This document shows positions 53,250 to 62,356 of a DNA stretch of 64,000 nt, one piece after another. Origin of the DNA: Brevibacillus reuszeri. Its GTDB lineage: Bacteria; Bacillota; Bacilli; Brevibacillales; Brevibacillaceae. The stretch spans positions 432,324-496,323 of the forward strand of contig NZ_LGIQ01000007.1 of NCBI RefSeq assembly GCF_001187725.1. The letters run 5' to 3'. The number at the start of each line of letters is the position of its first letter. Position 1 is the first letter of the stretch. The notes beneath the pieces are model-generated. The model ran no database searches. It saw only the letters and a list, made by a program, of their open reading frames with translations, and was not told the origin of the DNA. The translations under genes were made by a program, and so were the position numbers.

Positions 53250-53289
53250 AAAGCCATTTTGATGCTACTTCGCATCGATGGCTTTTTTT
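53250..53289 (+). terminator. Terminator after rpe
   Basis: AAAGCCAT (53250-53257) pairs with ATGGCTTT (53278-53285) with an inner GATGC/GCATC arm, then seven T. Confidence 0.85.
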
Positions 53290-53315
53290 ATTTGCAGATC
53301 AAGCGAGCAGGGGCC

Positions 53316-53349
53316 AAAAAAAGAAGCCGAGAACAATTGCGTTCCCGGC
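53316..53349 (-). terminator. Terminator of the RDD gene
   Basis: GCCGAGAAC and GTTCCCGGC form a nine-position stem with one mismatch; on the minus strand a seven-T run follows. Confidence 0.75.
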
Positions 53350-53377
53350 CTACCATAAATGTGGTAAAAGTGCTTCC

Positions 53378-53812
53378 TTACGGTTGATCAGAAGTGACGT
53401 AAGTACCTGCAATCAAATCGTGAATCGCTCGCTTGTCTTGACGAACCCCAACCATAATCGCACTGGCAATTGCTGCAAGTCCAAAAGTAATAGCGTAAAT
53501 GAGTCCACCTACAAGCACACGGAGTAGCATAGCCCCAATTCCTACTGGCTCTCCATCCACTTTTACAATACGCACGCCAAGGATTTTCTTCCCGATGGTG
53601 TATCCGTACCAGAAGATCGGCAGCAATAGAGTATACAGAGTCGAGATCGTATTGGTAGACCAGTGCCCTTGATTTTCCCCTGTGATCAAGTACGCAATAA
53701 TTGATAAAGGTATACCAATAATGAGGCCATCCAAGAGAGCGGCTCCAAAACGACGCCAGAAGCCAACAGGATTGCTAATCAACGGTTTTGCTATTTCCAT
53801 ACTTTCCATCAT
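53378..53812 (-). CDS. RDD-family membrane protein
   Basis: A 144-residue protein with three helices. GFWRRFGAALLDGLIIGIPL is the RDD motif region (R..A...D), and WYGYTIGKKILGVRIVKVDG is a standard follow-on. RDD proteins are of mostly unknown transport function. AAGGAGATGAG lies before ATG 53812; the longer frame has no site. It is on the opposite strand to its neighbours, inside a block that is otherwise conserved. Confidence 0.8.
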   Translation of the reverse strand: MMESMEIAKPLISNPVGFWRRFGAALLDGLIIGIPLSIIAYLITGENQGHWSTNTISTLYTLLLPIFWYGYTIGKKILGVRIVKVDGEPVGIGAMLLRVLVGGLIYAITFGLAAIASAIMVGVRQDKRAIHDLIAGTYVTSDQP

Positions 53813-54288
53813 CTCATCTCCTTCTTTTTTCGATAGGAATATGTATATGTCTACCCAATCGAAAGTAGAGCAAAACAAGATTCCATTCGCGCAATAACGG
53901 AACCAACTTTTGCCATATTCATTATACGCATGGAAATAATCGGATTCAACCCGTAAATAACTGATTGTTTATGTAAGCGAGGGTATTCGGGACAATTTTC
54001 TTATTATAAAAATAGGTATAAATGCCTAAAAAATCTAATTGCTTGAGTGTGAGGTTTACTTGTGCCAATCATGAAACTTCTACAAAAATTCATTTCGATC
54101 TAACAAATTCTGTCACGAAAGCTTGTCTGATTAACAAAATTTTAGGCGAACAAAAATGATTCTTTATTCCTAGTTTTGGTTTCTTGATTGTCGGACCAAT
54201 TAATCCTTTTCCCATTACGATTGCCTGCCCTGCTTCGAAAAAATGCAAGAGGAAACAATAAACAGGACATACTATCGAGGAGGGAAGG
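53813..54288. other. Intergenic stretch, no supported gene
   Basis: About 475 AT-rich bases between the RDD and amino-acid transporter genes. A 45-codon frame near 54021 (beginning MPKKSNCLSV) has no ribosome binding site and I do not accept it. No riboswitch or repeat recognised. Confidence 0.5.
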
Positions 54289-54360
54289 ATGGCTTCTTAT
54301 CAGGTAGGAAATATATTTGTGAATAAAATTCTGTATATTGGATATTTAAAATACGATTAA
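54289..54360 (+). CDS. Possible 23-residue peptide ahead of the amino-acid transporter
   Basis: ATG 54289 has a near-ideal GAGGAGGGAAGG site immediately upstream and encodes MASYQVGNIFVNKILYIGYL plus KYD before TAA. It lies 130 bases before the binding-protein gene and could be a leader peptide or merely a spurious frame. Confidence 0.35.
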   Translation: MASYQVGNIFVNKILYIGYLKYD

Positions 54361-54488
54361 AAAACAGTTGAAAATGTCTAGTTATTGTTTAAAATAATCA
54401 TTGTTGTGCATAAATATAAGTTTTTGTGCAAATTATCTCAAGCAAGCATGACAGCTTTACAGCAATTCAATTTCAATGGGGGTTCAGC

Positions 54489-55322
54489 ATGAAAAAACAT
54501 ACTTTCTTTTCGATGGCACTTTCTTCACTATTGGCAGTAGCCGTGATGGCTGGCTGTGGCACAGGTAACCAATCAGGAGCAGGGCAGCAGCCAAACCAGC
54601 CTCAACCGGGACAGGAGCAAACGACTCCAGCTACTGGAGGAGGCAAAACTTTGACGATGGCAACCTCAGCTGATTTCAAGCCGTATGAATTTCACGATTT
54701 GACAAGTGGCAAAGATGAAATTGTCGGCTTTGACGTAGATATCGCCAAATATATTGGAAAAGAGCTTGGCTACGAAGTGCAAATTAATGACATGAACTTT
54801 GACGGACTCGTTCCTGCCTTGCAAACGAAACGTGCGGATTTCGTGATGGCGGGTATGAACCCGACACCTGATCGTGAGAAGAACGTTGATTTCTCCGTTG
54901 TTTATCATGAGGCGAGAAATACGATTGTCATCAAAAAAGATTCCGGAATCACCAAGCTTGATCAGTTGGCTGGCAAAAAGGTAGCCGTTCAGCTCGGCTC
55001 CACACAAGAAACCACTGCCAAGGATGCGGCTAAAACCGTACAAGGACTGCAGGTTGTTTCGCTGAACAAAATCGGTGAAATTGTAGAGGAAGTAAAGACT
55101 GGTCGTGTCGATGCGGCAATCATCGAAGACCATGTAGCAAAAGGCTTCGTGGAAAACAACGAAGGCTTGCAGCTGGCTCCGATTGAAACAGCAGAATCAA
55201 CCGGTACAGCGATTGCTTTCCCGAAAGGCTCGGAGCATGTAGCGGAGTTTAACAAGGTAATTAAAAAGATGCAGGAAAATGGAGAAATGGACAAGCTGAT
55301 TCAAAAATGGTTCGGTCAATAA
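54489..55322 (+). CDS. artP: Amino-acid ABC transporter binding lipoprotein (ArtP-like)
   Basis: A 277-residue lipoprotein with signal peptide and lipobox (VAVMAGCGTG, Cys near residue 21), then a Gln/Pro-rich linker. The family 3 domain has LTMATSADFKPYEFHDLTSG, DIAKYIGKELGYEVQINDMN and GRVDAAIIEDHVAKGFVE. The closest described systems are arginine (ArtPQM) and cystine transporters; the specificity is not certain. ATG 54489 follows a GGGGG site. Confidence 0.85.
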   Translation: MKKHTFFSMALSSLLAVAVMAGCGTGNQSGAGQQPNQPQPGQEQTTPATGGGKTLTMATSADFKPYEFHDLTSGKDEIVGFDVDIAKYIGKELGYEVQINDMNFDGLVPALQTKRADFVMAGMNPTPDREKNVDFSVVYHEARNTIVIKKDSGITKLDQLAGKKVAVQLGSTQETTAKDAAKTVQGLQVVSLNKIGEIVEEVKTGRVDAAIIEDHVAKGFVENNEGLQLAPIETAESTGTAIAFPKGSEHVAEFNKVIKKMQENGEMDKLIQKWFGQ

Positions 55323-55378
55323 TTTCTCCTCTGTACAGCATGAGGCGTTAACAACTTTTGCAAGGAGTGGGGAAGGGC

Positions 55379-56038
55379 ATGGATTTGGATTTTGCACAAA
55401 TTGTGCCCTATATCCCTTTTATTTTTGAAGGGATAAAGGTCACGTTACTGGTTACATTGCTTTCCGTTGTATTAGGCTTTATCTGGGGTTCCATTCTTGC
55501 ACTTATTAAAATATCTAAGTTCGGGCCGCTGAACTGGCTAGCTGTCGCCTATACCTCTGTATTTCGCGGCACACCACTCATTTTGCAGCTCACGTTTGTT
55601 TACTTTGCGACCCCTCAGCTGACTGGCTACAACATTTCGCAGCTGGAAGCGGCCGTCCTGACGTTTACGTTGAATTCAGCTGCGTACATTTCAGAGACGA
55701 TTCGCGGAGGGATTTTGGCGGTTGACAAAGGGCAATGGGAAGCTGCCAAAGCATTGGGTATTCCTTACAGGCGTATGATGCTGGATATCATCCTGCCACA
55801 AGGAATCAAAAATATTTTGCCTGCGCTGGTGAATGAAACAATTGCTCTCTTGAAAGAATCAGCTCTCGTTTCCACCATCGGCTTGGCAGATATTTTGCAA
55901 AATGCGAACGTCGTCAAAGGGGCGATCTATCGTTACTTTGAGCCATACCTCATCGCGGGTGTCCTGTATTATGTCATGGTCATGTTCCTGACCTGGATAG
56001 CGCGTGTCGTGGAACGGAGGATGAGACGCAGTGATTAA
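55379..56038 (+). CDS. artQ: Amino-acid ABC transporter permease (ArtQ-like)
   Basis: A 219-residue permease with five helices: [40 protein letters not shown] (the conserved FRGTPxxxQ) and the EAA loop [23 protein letters not shown] 55379 follows AAGGAG. The ATPase gene overlaps by eight bases. Confidence 0.88.
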   Translation: MDLDFAQIVPYIPFIFEGIKVTLLVTLLSVVLGFIWGSILALIKISKFGPLNWLAVAYTSVFRGTPLILQLTFVYFATPQLTGYNISQLEAAVLTFTLNSAAYISETIRGGILAVDKGQWEAAKALGIPYRRMMLDIILPQGIKNILPALVNETIALLKESALVSTIGLADILQNANVVKGAIYRYFEPYLIAGVLYYVMVMFLTWIARVVERRMRRSD

Positions 56039-56753
56039 GATAGACAATATTACAAAATCGTTTGGACAACTGGATGTGTTAAAAGGAATTACGACCGAGA
56101 TTGGAAAAGGTGAGGTGGTCGCGATTATCGGGCCATCCGGCTCTGGGAAATCGACGCTTTTGCGCTGCATGAATTTGTTGGAGGTTCCGACAAGCGGCAG
56201 GATTGCGATCAACGGAGCAGAGCTCACCGATCCAAAAGCAGATGTGATGAAAATCCGTCAACAAATCGGGATGGTTTTTCAGCATTTTCATCTCTTTCCC
56301 CATATGACGGTCTTGAATAATTTGACTTACGCGCCGATCAAGGTCAAAGGCATGGCGAAGGCGGAAGCCGAAAAAAAGGCAAAAGAGCTATTGGCACGTG
56401 TAGGACTGTCTGACAAGGCAGATGTCTATCCATCTCGCTTGTCCGGTGGTCAAAAGCAGCGTGTCGCGATCGCCCGCTCTTTAGTCATGGAGCCGGAAAT
56501 CATGCTGTTCGATGAGCCGACCTCTGCGCTTGACCCGGAAATGGTAAAGGAAGTGCTGGAGGTCATGAAGGGATTGGCGCATACAGGAATGACCATGGCG
56601 ATTGTGACGCATGAAATGAGGTTTGCGGAGGAAGTATCCGATCGGATTTTGTTTTTGGATGACGGACGCCTACAAGAGGATACCCCACCTGAACAGTTTT
56701 TTCAAAATCCGAAAAGCGAGCGGGCCAAACAGTTTTTGGAAAAGGTTCGCTAA
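56031..56753 (+). CDS. artM: Amino-acid ABC transporter ATPase (ArtM-like)
   Basis: A 240-residue ATPase: Walker [19 protein letters not shown], signature [15 protein letters not shown], Walker [16 protein letters not shown] and H-loop [18 protein letters not shown] start with GGAGGATGAG in the permease end. Completes a binding protein-permease-ATPase operon. Confidence 0.9.
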   Translation: MIKIDNITKSFGQLDVLKGITTEIGKGEVVAIIGPSGSGKSTLLRCMNLLEVPTSGRIAINGAELTDPKADVMKIRQQIGMVFQHFHLFPHMTVLNNLTYAPIKVKGMAKAEAEKKAKELLARVGLSDKADVYPSRLSGGQKQRVAIARSLVMEPEIMLFDEPTSALDPEMVKEVLEVMKGLAHTGMTMAIVTHEMRFAEEVSDRILFLDDGRLQEDTPPEQFFQNPKSERAKQFLEKVR

Positions 56754-56757
56754 GAAG

Positions 56758-56788
56758 AAGTCGCGGAGTGCTTTTGCCGCGGCTTTTC
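56758..56788 (+). terminator. Terminator after the amino-acid transporter operon
   Basis: AAGTCGCGG (56758-56766) pairs with CCGCGGCTT (56777-56785) with one G-U pair, followed by T-rich sequence. Confidence 0.75.
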
Positions 56789-56791
56789 TCT

Positions 56792-56820
56792 TTGACTTCG
56801 TTATATACTTGGGCTAGAAT
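56792..56820 (+). promoter_or_regulatory. Promoter of thiT
   Basis: TTGACT (56792-56797) and TAGAAT (56815-56820) with a 17 bp spacer, about 60 bases before the start codon. The short leader has no thiamin-pyrophosphate riboswitch. Confidence 0.7.
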
Positions 56821-56882
56821 CACCTTTGATAGATGATTGCTCTCTTTCGATTATTCATGATGTTTGATAAGGAGTGAGTTTT

Positions 56883-57443
56883 TTGGATCGACAACGATTA
56901 CTGACTTTGCTGGAGATGGCGATGATGGCCGCTCTTGCTGTTGTATTTAGCCAGATCAAGGTTTTTGAAATGCCTCAGGGAGGCTCTGTTTCCCTGGTGA
57001 TGGTTCCGATTGCCCTCATTGCTGTACGTCGCGGTGTCGTCGCAGGTATCGTCACAGGGACGATCGTAGGCCTCCTGCAGCTGATGCTCGGCAGTACGAT
57101 CGTAAGCCCTGTTCAGCTGATTTTGGATTATCCGCTTGCTTATGCGGTTCTAGGCCTCTCGGGACTGATTAGCCTCTCTGGTTATGAAGGAAAGAAGCAG
57201 CGTCTGGTAGCGTTATGGAGTAGCTTGTTCATGGGTGTAATCGCCCGCTTTGCTTGTCATTTTATTTCCGGAATCGTCTGGTTTGGTCAATACACTCCAG
57301 AAGGCACTCCGGTAGCCTGGTACTCATTCGTTTACAATATTACGTACTTGCTGCCAGAAATGATCATTTCTGGTGTAGTCTTGACGGTCGTATTGGGCAG
57401 CGCATCTTCCTTGCTGTTTCCTTCGCGTAATCGACTGGCGTAA
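56883..57443 (+). CDS. thiT: Thiamin ECF transporter S component ThiT
   Basis: A 186-residue protein with six helices. It has RLLTLLEMAMMAALAVVFSQ, the thiamin-site regions HFISGIVWFGQYTPEG and WYSFVYNITYLLPEMIIS, matching ThiT (YuaJ). It works with the shared EcfT/EcfA module encoded elsewhere. The TTG at 56883 lies eight bases after AAGGAG; the GTG at 56874 overlaps that site. B. subtilis thiN sits near this place in the rpe-spoVM interval. Confidence 0.85.
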   Translation: MDRQRLLTLLEMAMMAALAVVFSQIKVFEMPQGGSVSLVMVPIALIAVRRGVVAGIVTGTIVGLLQLMLGSTIVSPVQLILDYPLAYAVLGLSGLISLSGYEGKKQRLVALWSSLFMGVIARFACHFISGIVWFGQYTPEGTPVAWYSFVYNITYLLPEMIISGVVLTVVLGSASSLLFPSRNRLA

Positions 57444-57482
57444 TTGGACTTGCATAAACTTAATCCGTTTCACATATTGTAT

Positions 57483-57516
57483 TCAGGCAACGAGTGAGTT
57501 GCCTGATTTTTTATTT
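57483..57516 (+). terminator. Terminator of thiT
   Basis: TCAGGCAAC (57483-57491) pairs with GTTGCCTGA (57498-57506), then a T-rich run. Confidence 0.85.
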
Positions 57517-57622
57517 TGTACAACGTCTACATTTTCGCGAGGCAGGATACATGTTTATCCGACAGCAGAATATGATGTAATATGCACGTTTGGGAGAACA
57601 CCTGAAGGAGGTGCGGTATAAA

Positions 57623-57793
57623 ATGGGATTGCGCTCCTATCGCCTGCGACAGGGGGGCGCCTTGCGACGTGTTATCGGGGCTCTGTTGGCTGTCGGGGGA
57701 ATCACCATTTTGTTGTACATGGCACCTCCGTGGGTTTGGTATAGCCTGTTAGCACTGGCACTCATAGGAGCGGGCTTGTTGTTTTTAAAGTGA
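57623..57793 (+). CDS. Small membrane protein (56 aa) upstream of spoVM
   Basis: GLRSYRLRQGGALRRVIGAL is a basic head, followed by two hydrophobic stretches (LAVGGITILLYMAPPWVWYS and LLALALIGAGLLFLK). AAGGAGGTGCGG lies about a dozen bases before ATG 57623. No family recognised; the position next to spoVM suggests a sporulation link, unproven. Confidence 0.55.
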   Translation: MGLRSYRLRQGGALRRVIGALLAVGGITILLYMAPPWVWYSLLALALIGAGLLFLK

Positions 57794-57799
57794 AAAGCG

Positions 57800-57864
57800 C
57801 GACGTTTTTCATTAGAGTGGATGTGACTTGCTTGTGGTCAACAAAACGGTCATGACTGTTTTGT
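57800..57864 (+). repeat. Dispersed two-hairpin repeat, copy 2
   Basis: Partner of 27214-27279, with about 85-90% identity by eye over 65 bases and two one-base indels. The palindrome ACAAAACGGTCATGACTGTT continues to 57864, with one changed pair. It lies between the small membrane protein gene and spoVM, about 35 bases before the spoVM start, where it could act on either. Confidence 0.7.
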
Positions 57865-57898
57865 ATCGTGGGAAGTAATTTCGGTGAGGAGGGGTAGC

Positions 57899-57982
57899 AT
57901 GCGGTTTTACACCATCAAGTTGCCGAAGTTCCTGGGTGGCATGATTCGCGGCATCATCGAGGCCTTCAACAAGAAAAAATGA
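57899..57982 (+). CDS. spoVM: Stage V sporulation protein SpoVM
   Basis: A 27-residue amphipathic peptide, MRFYTIKLPKFLGGMIRGII followed by EAFNKKK, matching B. subtilis SpoVM (26 aa, starting MKFYTIKLPKFLGG). It recognises the curved forespore membrane and anchors SpoIVA for coat assembly. GAGGAGGGG precedes the ATG. The gene stands alone with a terminator after it. Confidence 0.95.
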   Translation: MRFYTIKLPKFLGGMIRGIIEAFNKKK

Positions 57983-58034
57983 TGGCGCGAACCTCGGCCT
58001 CCTGAAGGAGTAGGTGAACAAAAGCAGGAAATGC

Positions 58035-58062
58035 AAAAAAGCACCTCGAGGGTGCTTTTTTT
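58035..58062. terminator. Bidirectional terminator between spoVM and rpmB
   Basis: AAAAAAGCACC (58035-58045) and GGTGCTTTTTT around TCGAG; T-runs on both strands, between convergent genes. Confidence 0.85.
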
Positions 58063-58078
58063 CGCATCGTAGCAAGAA

Positions 58079-58267
58079 CTACACGCGAGTTACGAGACCG
58101 GATTTCAGTGCTCGAGTACTTACATAAACGCGCTTCGGTTTTCCATTTACAAGAATGCGCACTTTTTGTACGTTAACACCCCAGGTGCGGCGAGTTGCGC
58201 GCATGGAGTGGGAGCGAGCGTTTCCAGCTTTAGCAGATTTACCTGTTACAAAGCAACGACGTGCCAT
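58079..58267 (-). CDS. rpmB: 50S ribosomal protein L28
   Basis: A 62-residue protein: [35 protein letters not shown] and [12 protein letters not shown] are L28 hallmarks. This form has a single Cys and no zinc motif. Opposite orientation to spoVM and yloU, as in B. subtilis. GGGAGG precedes the ATG. Confidence 0.95.
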   Translation of the reverse strand: MARRCFVTGKSAKAGNARSHSMRATRRTWGVNVQKVRILVNGKPKRVYVSTRALKSGLVTRV

Positions 58268-58573
58268 TACGATCCACCTCCCTTGTTACATCTAAACGGG
58301 ATTTCCTTGTGGGAAATACAAATACTTGACTATAGTAGCACACCATTGCTGTCAATTGCAATACTTGACAAGGGGATAAGCCCTGATTTCTTCTTCCGTT
58401 ACGTGACTCGACAAAACGCTTCATTTCTCATATCTGTTAGTGTAGAATTGAGGGAAGCATGGTTACGCTTTCCAAAGCGGTCAAGCTGTCTCGTAGCATA
58501 TCGACAAATTTGCTGTAACGATGACGAAAGTGGAGCCGTAGTTACAGGAGTGGAACAAAGGAGGAGACCTTGC

Positions 58574-58939
58574 ATGACAGTTGAAATGAATACACCTCTC
58601 GGAAAAATTGACGTAACAGAAGACGTAATCGCACGGATTGCAGGAGGCGCGGCCATGGAAGTCTTTGGCCTGGTAGGTATGGCTTCCCGTAAAGCGTTGA
58701 AGGATGGCATTGCCGAGCTGCTCGGACGCGATAACCTGAGTAAAGGTGTTGTTGTACACAACACGAATGGTGAAGTTGTTTTGGACATGCATATCATCGT
58801 CAGCTATGGCGTGAAAATTTCCGAGGTTGCAGGCAACGTACAGCGCCGTGTGCGCTACACTTTGGAGCAAACCGTAGGGGTAGATGTAACTGCCGTTAAT
58901 ATTTTCGTGCAGGGAGTACGCACAGACATAGATACATAA
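58574..58939 (+). CDS. yloU: Asp23/Gls24-family protein YloU
   Basis: A 121-residue protein. NTPLGKIDVTEDVIARIAGG and VASMKIEV-type later strands, with SYGVKISEVAGNVQRRVRYT and VDVTAVNIFVQGVR at the end, fit Asp23/Gls24. It precedes fakA as in B. subtilis. The ATG follows GGAGGAG; the long open frame upstream is unsupported. Confidence 0.88.
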   Translation: MTVEMNTPLGKIDVTEDVIARIAGGAAMEVFGLVGMASRKALKDGIAELLGRDNLSKGVVVHNTNGEVVLDMHIIVSYGVKISEVAGNVQRRVRYTLEQTVGVDVTAVNIFVQGVRTDIDT

Positions 58940-58952
58940 GGAGGAACATCAG

Positions 58953-60659
58953 TTGGTACATACGCGTCTAGATGGCGAGCTGTTTAGCCGAATGGTTTAC
59001 CTTGGGGCTAGCCTTTTGTCTGAAAACGTCAAGGTAGTAGATGGATTAAATGTGTTTCCGGTGCCGGACGGTGATACGGGAACGAATATGAATCTGACTC
59101 TGTCATCAGGTGTGGAGGAGCTTGCTCGCAAGGAATCTCCACGTATTACAGAGGCATCTGCTACGCTGGCAAAAGGTTTGCTGATGGGAGCGCGTGGTAA
59201 CTCCGGTGTAATCTTGTCTCAGTTGTTCCGTGGCTTCAGCAAATCAGTAAATGGAAAAGACGTCATAACGACTCGTCAGTTTGCTGACGCATTAAAGGCC
59301 GGAGTAGATTCTGCCTATCAGGCAGTGATGAAACCGGTAGAAGGCACAATTTTGACTGTGGCTCGTGAGGCGGCTGAAATGGCGATTCGTGCCGCACGCA
59401 CGTCAGATGACATCGCCGTTGTCATGGAAAAAACATACGAGCAGGCGCAGACGACCCTTTTGCGTACACCCGAAATGTTGCCCGTTTTAAAAGAGGTAGG
59501 CGTGGTTGATTCCGGTGGACAAGGTCTGCTGTTCATTTATGAAGGCTTTTTACGTGCTTTGCGCGGAGAAGTGCCAGGCGACATCGAAAAGCAAGCGAAG
59601 CCGGCGATTGGTGAAGAAGAGCTGGATAAGCTGGTTGCCGAGCAGCACCACGCGCAAATTCACATGAAAACCGAAGATATCACATATGGCTATTGTACAG
59701 AATTCATGGTTCACATTGCGCACAGCACGGAACCAAACAAAAAGCCATTTTCCGAAGCCTTGTTCCGGGGGCATTTGGACACCATGGGCGATTCCTTGCT
59801 CGTTGTTTCAGACGACGAGATCGTCAAGGTACATATTCATGCAGAGCATCCAGGGAATGTACTGCAGTACGCCCAGCAGTTTGGAAGCCTGCACCGACTT
59901 AAGATCGAAAATATGCGGGAACAGCATGCGAATATCTTGAAGGCTGAAGAGAGCAAAGCACATCCAATAGCAGAAGCAGTCGTATCGCCAAAAGGCGACG
60001 CTCTTTCGTATGGATTGATTGCAGTAGCGGCTGGAGAGGGGATCGCCAAGATTTTGCGGAGCATGGGTGTGCATGTGGTAGTCGAGGGCGGCCAAACGAT
60101 GAACCCCAGCACGGAGGACTTCGTGAAAGCAATCGAGGGCGTGCATGCTGAGAAAATCATCATTCTGCCCAATAATAGCAATATCATTATGGCTGCACAG
60201 CAGGCTGCTGATTTGACAGAGATACCTGTTGCGGTGATCCCGAGCAAAAGTATCCCGCAGGGGCTGGCGGCGCTGATTGCTTTCCATGCCGACGCCGAGC
60301 TTGACGCGAATAAACAGACAATGGAAAAGGCGATTGCCCAGGTGAAAACGGGAATGGTAACGCACGCTGTTCGCGATACGCGGATGGGCGACGTGGAGAT
60401 TACCGAAGGCGATTATATTGGCATCGCCGAAAAAGAAATCGTGACAGCTGGACCCGATTTAATGGAATCCGCAACAGCACTTCTCAAGGAGCTCGTAGAT
60501 GATGAAACGGAGATTGTAACGATCTTCCTCGGAGAAGGAGCGACAGAAGAGCAGGCAGAAGCTCTGCAAACGGCAGTAAATGATGCCTATCCGGATGTTG
60601 AAGTAGAAATCCTGGAAGGCGGCCAACCGCTGTATCCATTCATTTTTTCTGTCGAGTAA
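58953..60659 (+). CDS. fakA: Fatty-acid kinase catalytic subunit FakA (YloV)
   Basis: A 568-residue protein with an N-terminal Dak/DhaL kinase domain (FPVPDGDTGTNMNLTLSSGV binds Mg-ATP) and a C-terminal EDD-type region. It phosphorylates fatty acids carried by FakB (DegV) proteins, allowing exogenous fatty acids into phospholipids. Starts at TTG 58953 after AAGGAGGAA. The next gene is a DegV protein, a fitting partner. Confidence 0.9.
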   Translation: MVHTRLDGELFSRMVYLGASLLSENVKVVDGLNVFPVPDGDTGTNMNLTLSSGVEELARKESPRITEASATLAKGLLMGARGNSGVILSQLFRGFSKSVNGKDVITTRQFADALKAGVDSAYQAVMKPVEGTILTVAREAAEMAIRAARTSDDIAVVMEKTYEQAQTTLLRTPEMLPVLKEVGVVDSGGQGLLFIYEGFLRALRGEVPGDIEKQAKPAIGEEELDKLVAEQHHAQIHMKTEDITYGYCTEFMVHIAHSTEPNKKPFSEALFRGHLDTMGDSLLVVSDDEIVKVHIHAEHPGNVLQYAQQFGSLHRLKIENMREQHANILKAEESKAHPIAEAVVSPKGDALSYGLIAVAAGEGIAKILRSMGVHVVVEGGQTMNPSTEDFVKAIEGVHAEKIIILPNNSNIIMAAQQAADLTEIPVAVIPSKSIPQGLAALIAFHADAELDANKQTMEKAIAQVKTGMVTHAVRDTRMGDVEITEGDYIGIAEKEIVTAGPDLMESATALLKELVDDETEIVTIFLGEGATEEQAEALQTAVNDAYPDVEVEILEGGQPLYPFIFSVE

Positions 60660-60679
60660 TTGTGAGAGGAGCCTTGTGA

Positions 60680-61537
60680 ATGCCAATTGTGATTCTTACC
60701 GACAGCGCGTCTGATATTGATGCGGCTGAGAGGCAATCATTAGGAATTGTCGCCGTTCCACTGAAGGTCATGTTTGGTTCGGAAACCTATCAGGACGGAG
60801 TGACCATCTCTTCAACCGCTTTTTTTGAAAAGCTGAAGCAGTCCTCGGTGTTGCCGACGACCTCGCAGCCGTCTCCGTTGGAATTTGCAGAAAGCTACAA
60901 AGCCATTCACCAAGAATATGGCGACGACGTGCAGATTATCGCGATTCTTTTGTCCGGTTCACTCTCTGGTACGTATCAATCTGCGATGATTGCGAAGTCG
61001 ATGCTCGAAGAAAGCATCGACATTACCGTGATCGATTCCCGAAAAGCATCATATGTACACGGGATGATTTGTGTAGATGCGGCAAAAGCCGCGCGGGCAG
61101 GCAAGAACAAAGAACAGATTTTGGACATGATCGACCGATATCTGGACGAGGTGCAGGTATATTTCATTGTGGATACATTGGAGTTTCTGCAAAAAGGCGG
61201 GCGGATTGGACGTGCGTCCGCTGTCATTGGCTCGTTGCTCAACATCAAACCCATTTTGATGCTAGACCCGGCTGGGTATGTTAGTGCTTTTGACAAGGTA
61301 CGCGGAACCAAAAAGGCGTTGAATAAGGTATTCGAGACCTTGCAAGAGTACGCCAAAGATCAGCCAGTCAAAATTGCAGTCCTGCACAGCTGTGTTCCTG
61401 AGCAGGCTGCCGAGATTCAGGAACGCTTGAAGCAGGAGTTTCAAGTGACAGATACCCATTTGGAAGAGATCGGACCAGTAATTGGCACGCATACCGGACC
61501 AGGACTTTTGGGCATTGTGATGGTAAAAGATTTTTAA
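60680..61537 (+). CDS. DegV-family fatty-acid-binding protein (FakB-like)
   Basis: A 285-residue protein. VILTDSASDIDAAERQSLGI and the fatty-acid contact SGSLSGTYQSAMIAK are intact, with the GPVIGTHTGPGLLGIVMV end. DegV proteins bind the fatty acid for FakA. GAGAGGAG precedes the ATG. Follows fakA by 20 bases. Confidence 0.88.
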   Translation: MPIVILTDSASDIDAAERQSLGIVAVPLKVMFGSETYQDGVTISSTAFFEKLKQSSVLPTTSQPSPLEFAESYKAIHQEYGDDVQIIAILLSGSLSGTYQSAMIAKSMLEESIDITVIDSRKASYVHGMICVDAAKAARAGKNKEQILDMIDRYLDEVQVYFIVDTLEFLQKGGRIGRASAVIGSLLNIKPILMLDPAGYVSAFDKVRGTKKALNKVFETLQEYAKDQPVKIAVLHSCVPEQAAEIQERLKQEFQVTDTHLEEIGPVIGTHTGPGLLGIVMVKDF

Positions 61538-61542
61538 GGACG

Positions 61543-61578
61543 AAAGCTTCCCCGAGTATAGGGGAAGCTTTTTATTTT
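61543..61578 (+). terminator. Terminator after degV
   Basis: AAAGCTTCCCC (61543-61553) and GGGGAAGCTTT (61561-61571), perfect stem with T-rich tail. Confidence 0.9.
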
Positions 61579-61642
61579 TTCTTTCCTGTAACGTTTTTCC
61601 AGCAAGGGAAGTCTTACATGTATGAAGAAAGGGATGATAGAA

Positions 61643-62311
61643 ATGAAGACACGCACAAAATGGATCACGGGTGCAGCGATTGGAGCGATGCTTCTCGCAG
61701 GCTCTGCATTTGCCGAAAGTAAATGGAATTTATTTATTAATGATCAGGAGTATGCTTCCGATTATTTGGGAATCAAACAGGAAAACGGAAGTGTGCTTGT
61801 TCCGGTAGACAAGCTTGCAGAAGCCTTTCACGGCAAAGCGAGCATTGACCTGACCAAACATGAGGTGCGTGTGACACTACCTGAAGCGACGATGCAATCC
61901 CATCAGGTAACCCGCCTGGAGGACGCTTTGCTGGCGACTACGCCAAAAGAAGCGCTCGATACATGGGTCAAAGGCATCCAGACGCGTAACGGCGCACTGC
62001 AATACGCGGTGTTCTCTCCAGAGCTGCGGTCAAAGACGCAAAAAGAGTTTTCCGAGAACTACTGGGTGACTGGCGGCTCCAGCCCACATATGGCGGAAAT
62101 CGAAAAGCTGGAGACCAAGCAAATCAACGAGACTACTACCCAATACACCTTCGATTACAATCTGGTCGCTTCAAACTGGCATGGCATGGGCAAAGCGGTT
62201 GTCACCGTCCAGAAAATGAAAACCGATCGTGCCGAGGGATGGTTTGTTACGCGTGTGCAGTTGAAGGACCCGGGCGACACAGGACTTACAATCGGTGTGG
62301 AACAGCTGTAA
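61643..62311 (+). CDS. Secreted protein with copper amine oxidase-N-like domain
   Basis: A 222-residue exported protein. Signal peptide KWITGAAIGAMLLAGSAFAE with an AxA cleavage site, then NLFINDQEYASDYLGIKQEN followed by GSVLVPVDKLAEAFHGKASI, resembling the copper amine oxidase N-terminal domain common on Paenibacillaceae surfaces. The C-terminal half (EALDTWVKGIQTRNGALQYA and after) is an uncharacterised NTF2-like part. ATG 61643 preferred over 61622 by the GAAAGGGATG spacing. Role unknown. Confidence 0.65.
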   Translation: MKTRTKWITGAAIGAMLLAGSAFAESKWNLFINDQEYASDYLGIKQENGSVLVPVDKLAEAFHGKASIDLTKHEVRVTLPEATMQSHQVTRLEDALLATTPKEALDTWVKGIQTRNGALQYAVFSPELRSKTQKEFSENYWVTGGSSPHMAEIEKLETKQINETTTQYTFDYNLVASNWHGMGKAVVTVQKMKTDRAEGWFVTRVQLKDPGDTGLTIGVEQL

Positions 62312-62327
62312 ATACTCCTTCTCGTCA

Positions 62328-62356
62328 GCTCCCTTTTTGGAAAAGGGGGCTTTTTT
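62328..62356 (+). terminator. Terminator after the secreted protein gene
   Basis: GCTCCCTTTT (62328-62337) pairs with AAAAGGGGGC (62341-62350) with one G-U pair and a three-base loop; six T follow. Confidence 0.8.

Noticed and set aside
54021..54160. 45-codon frame in the artP upstream region
   Set aside because: No ribosome binding site and poor coding character.
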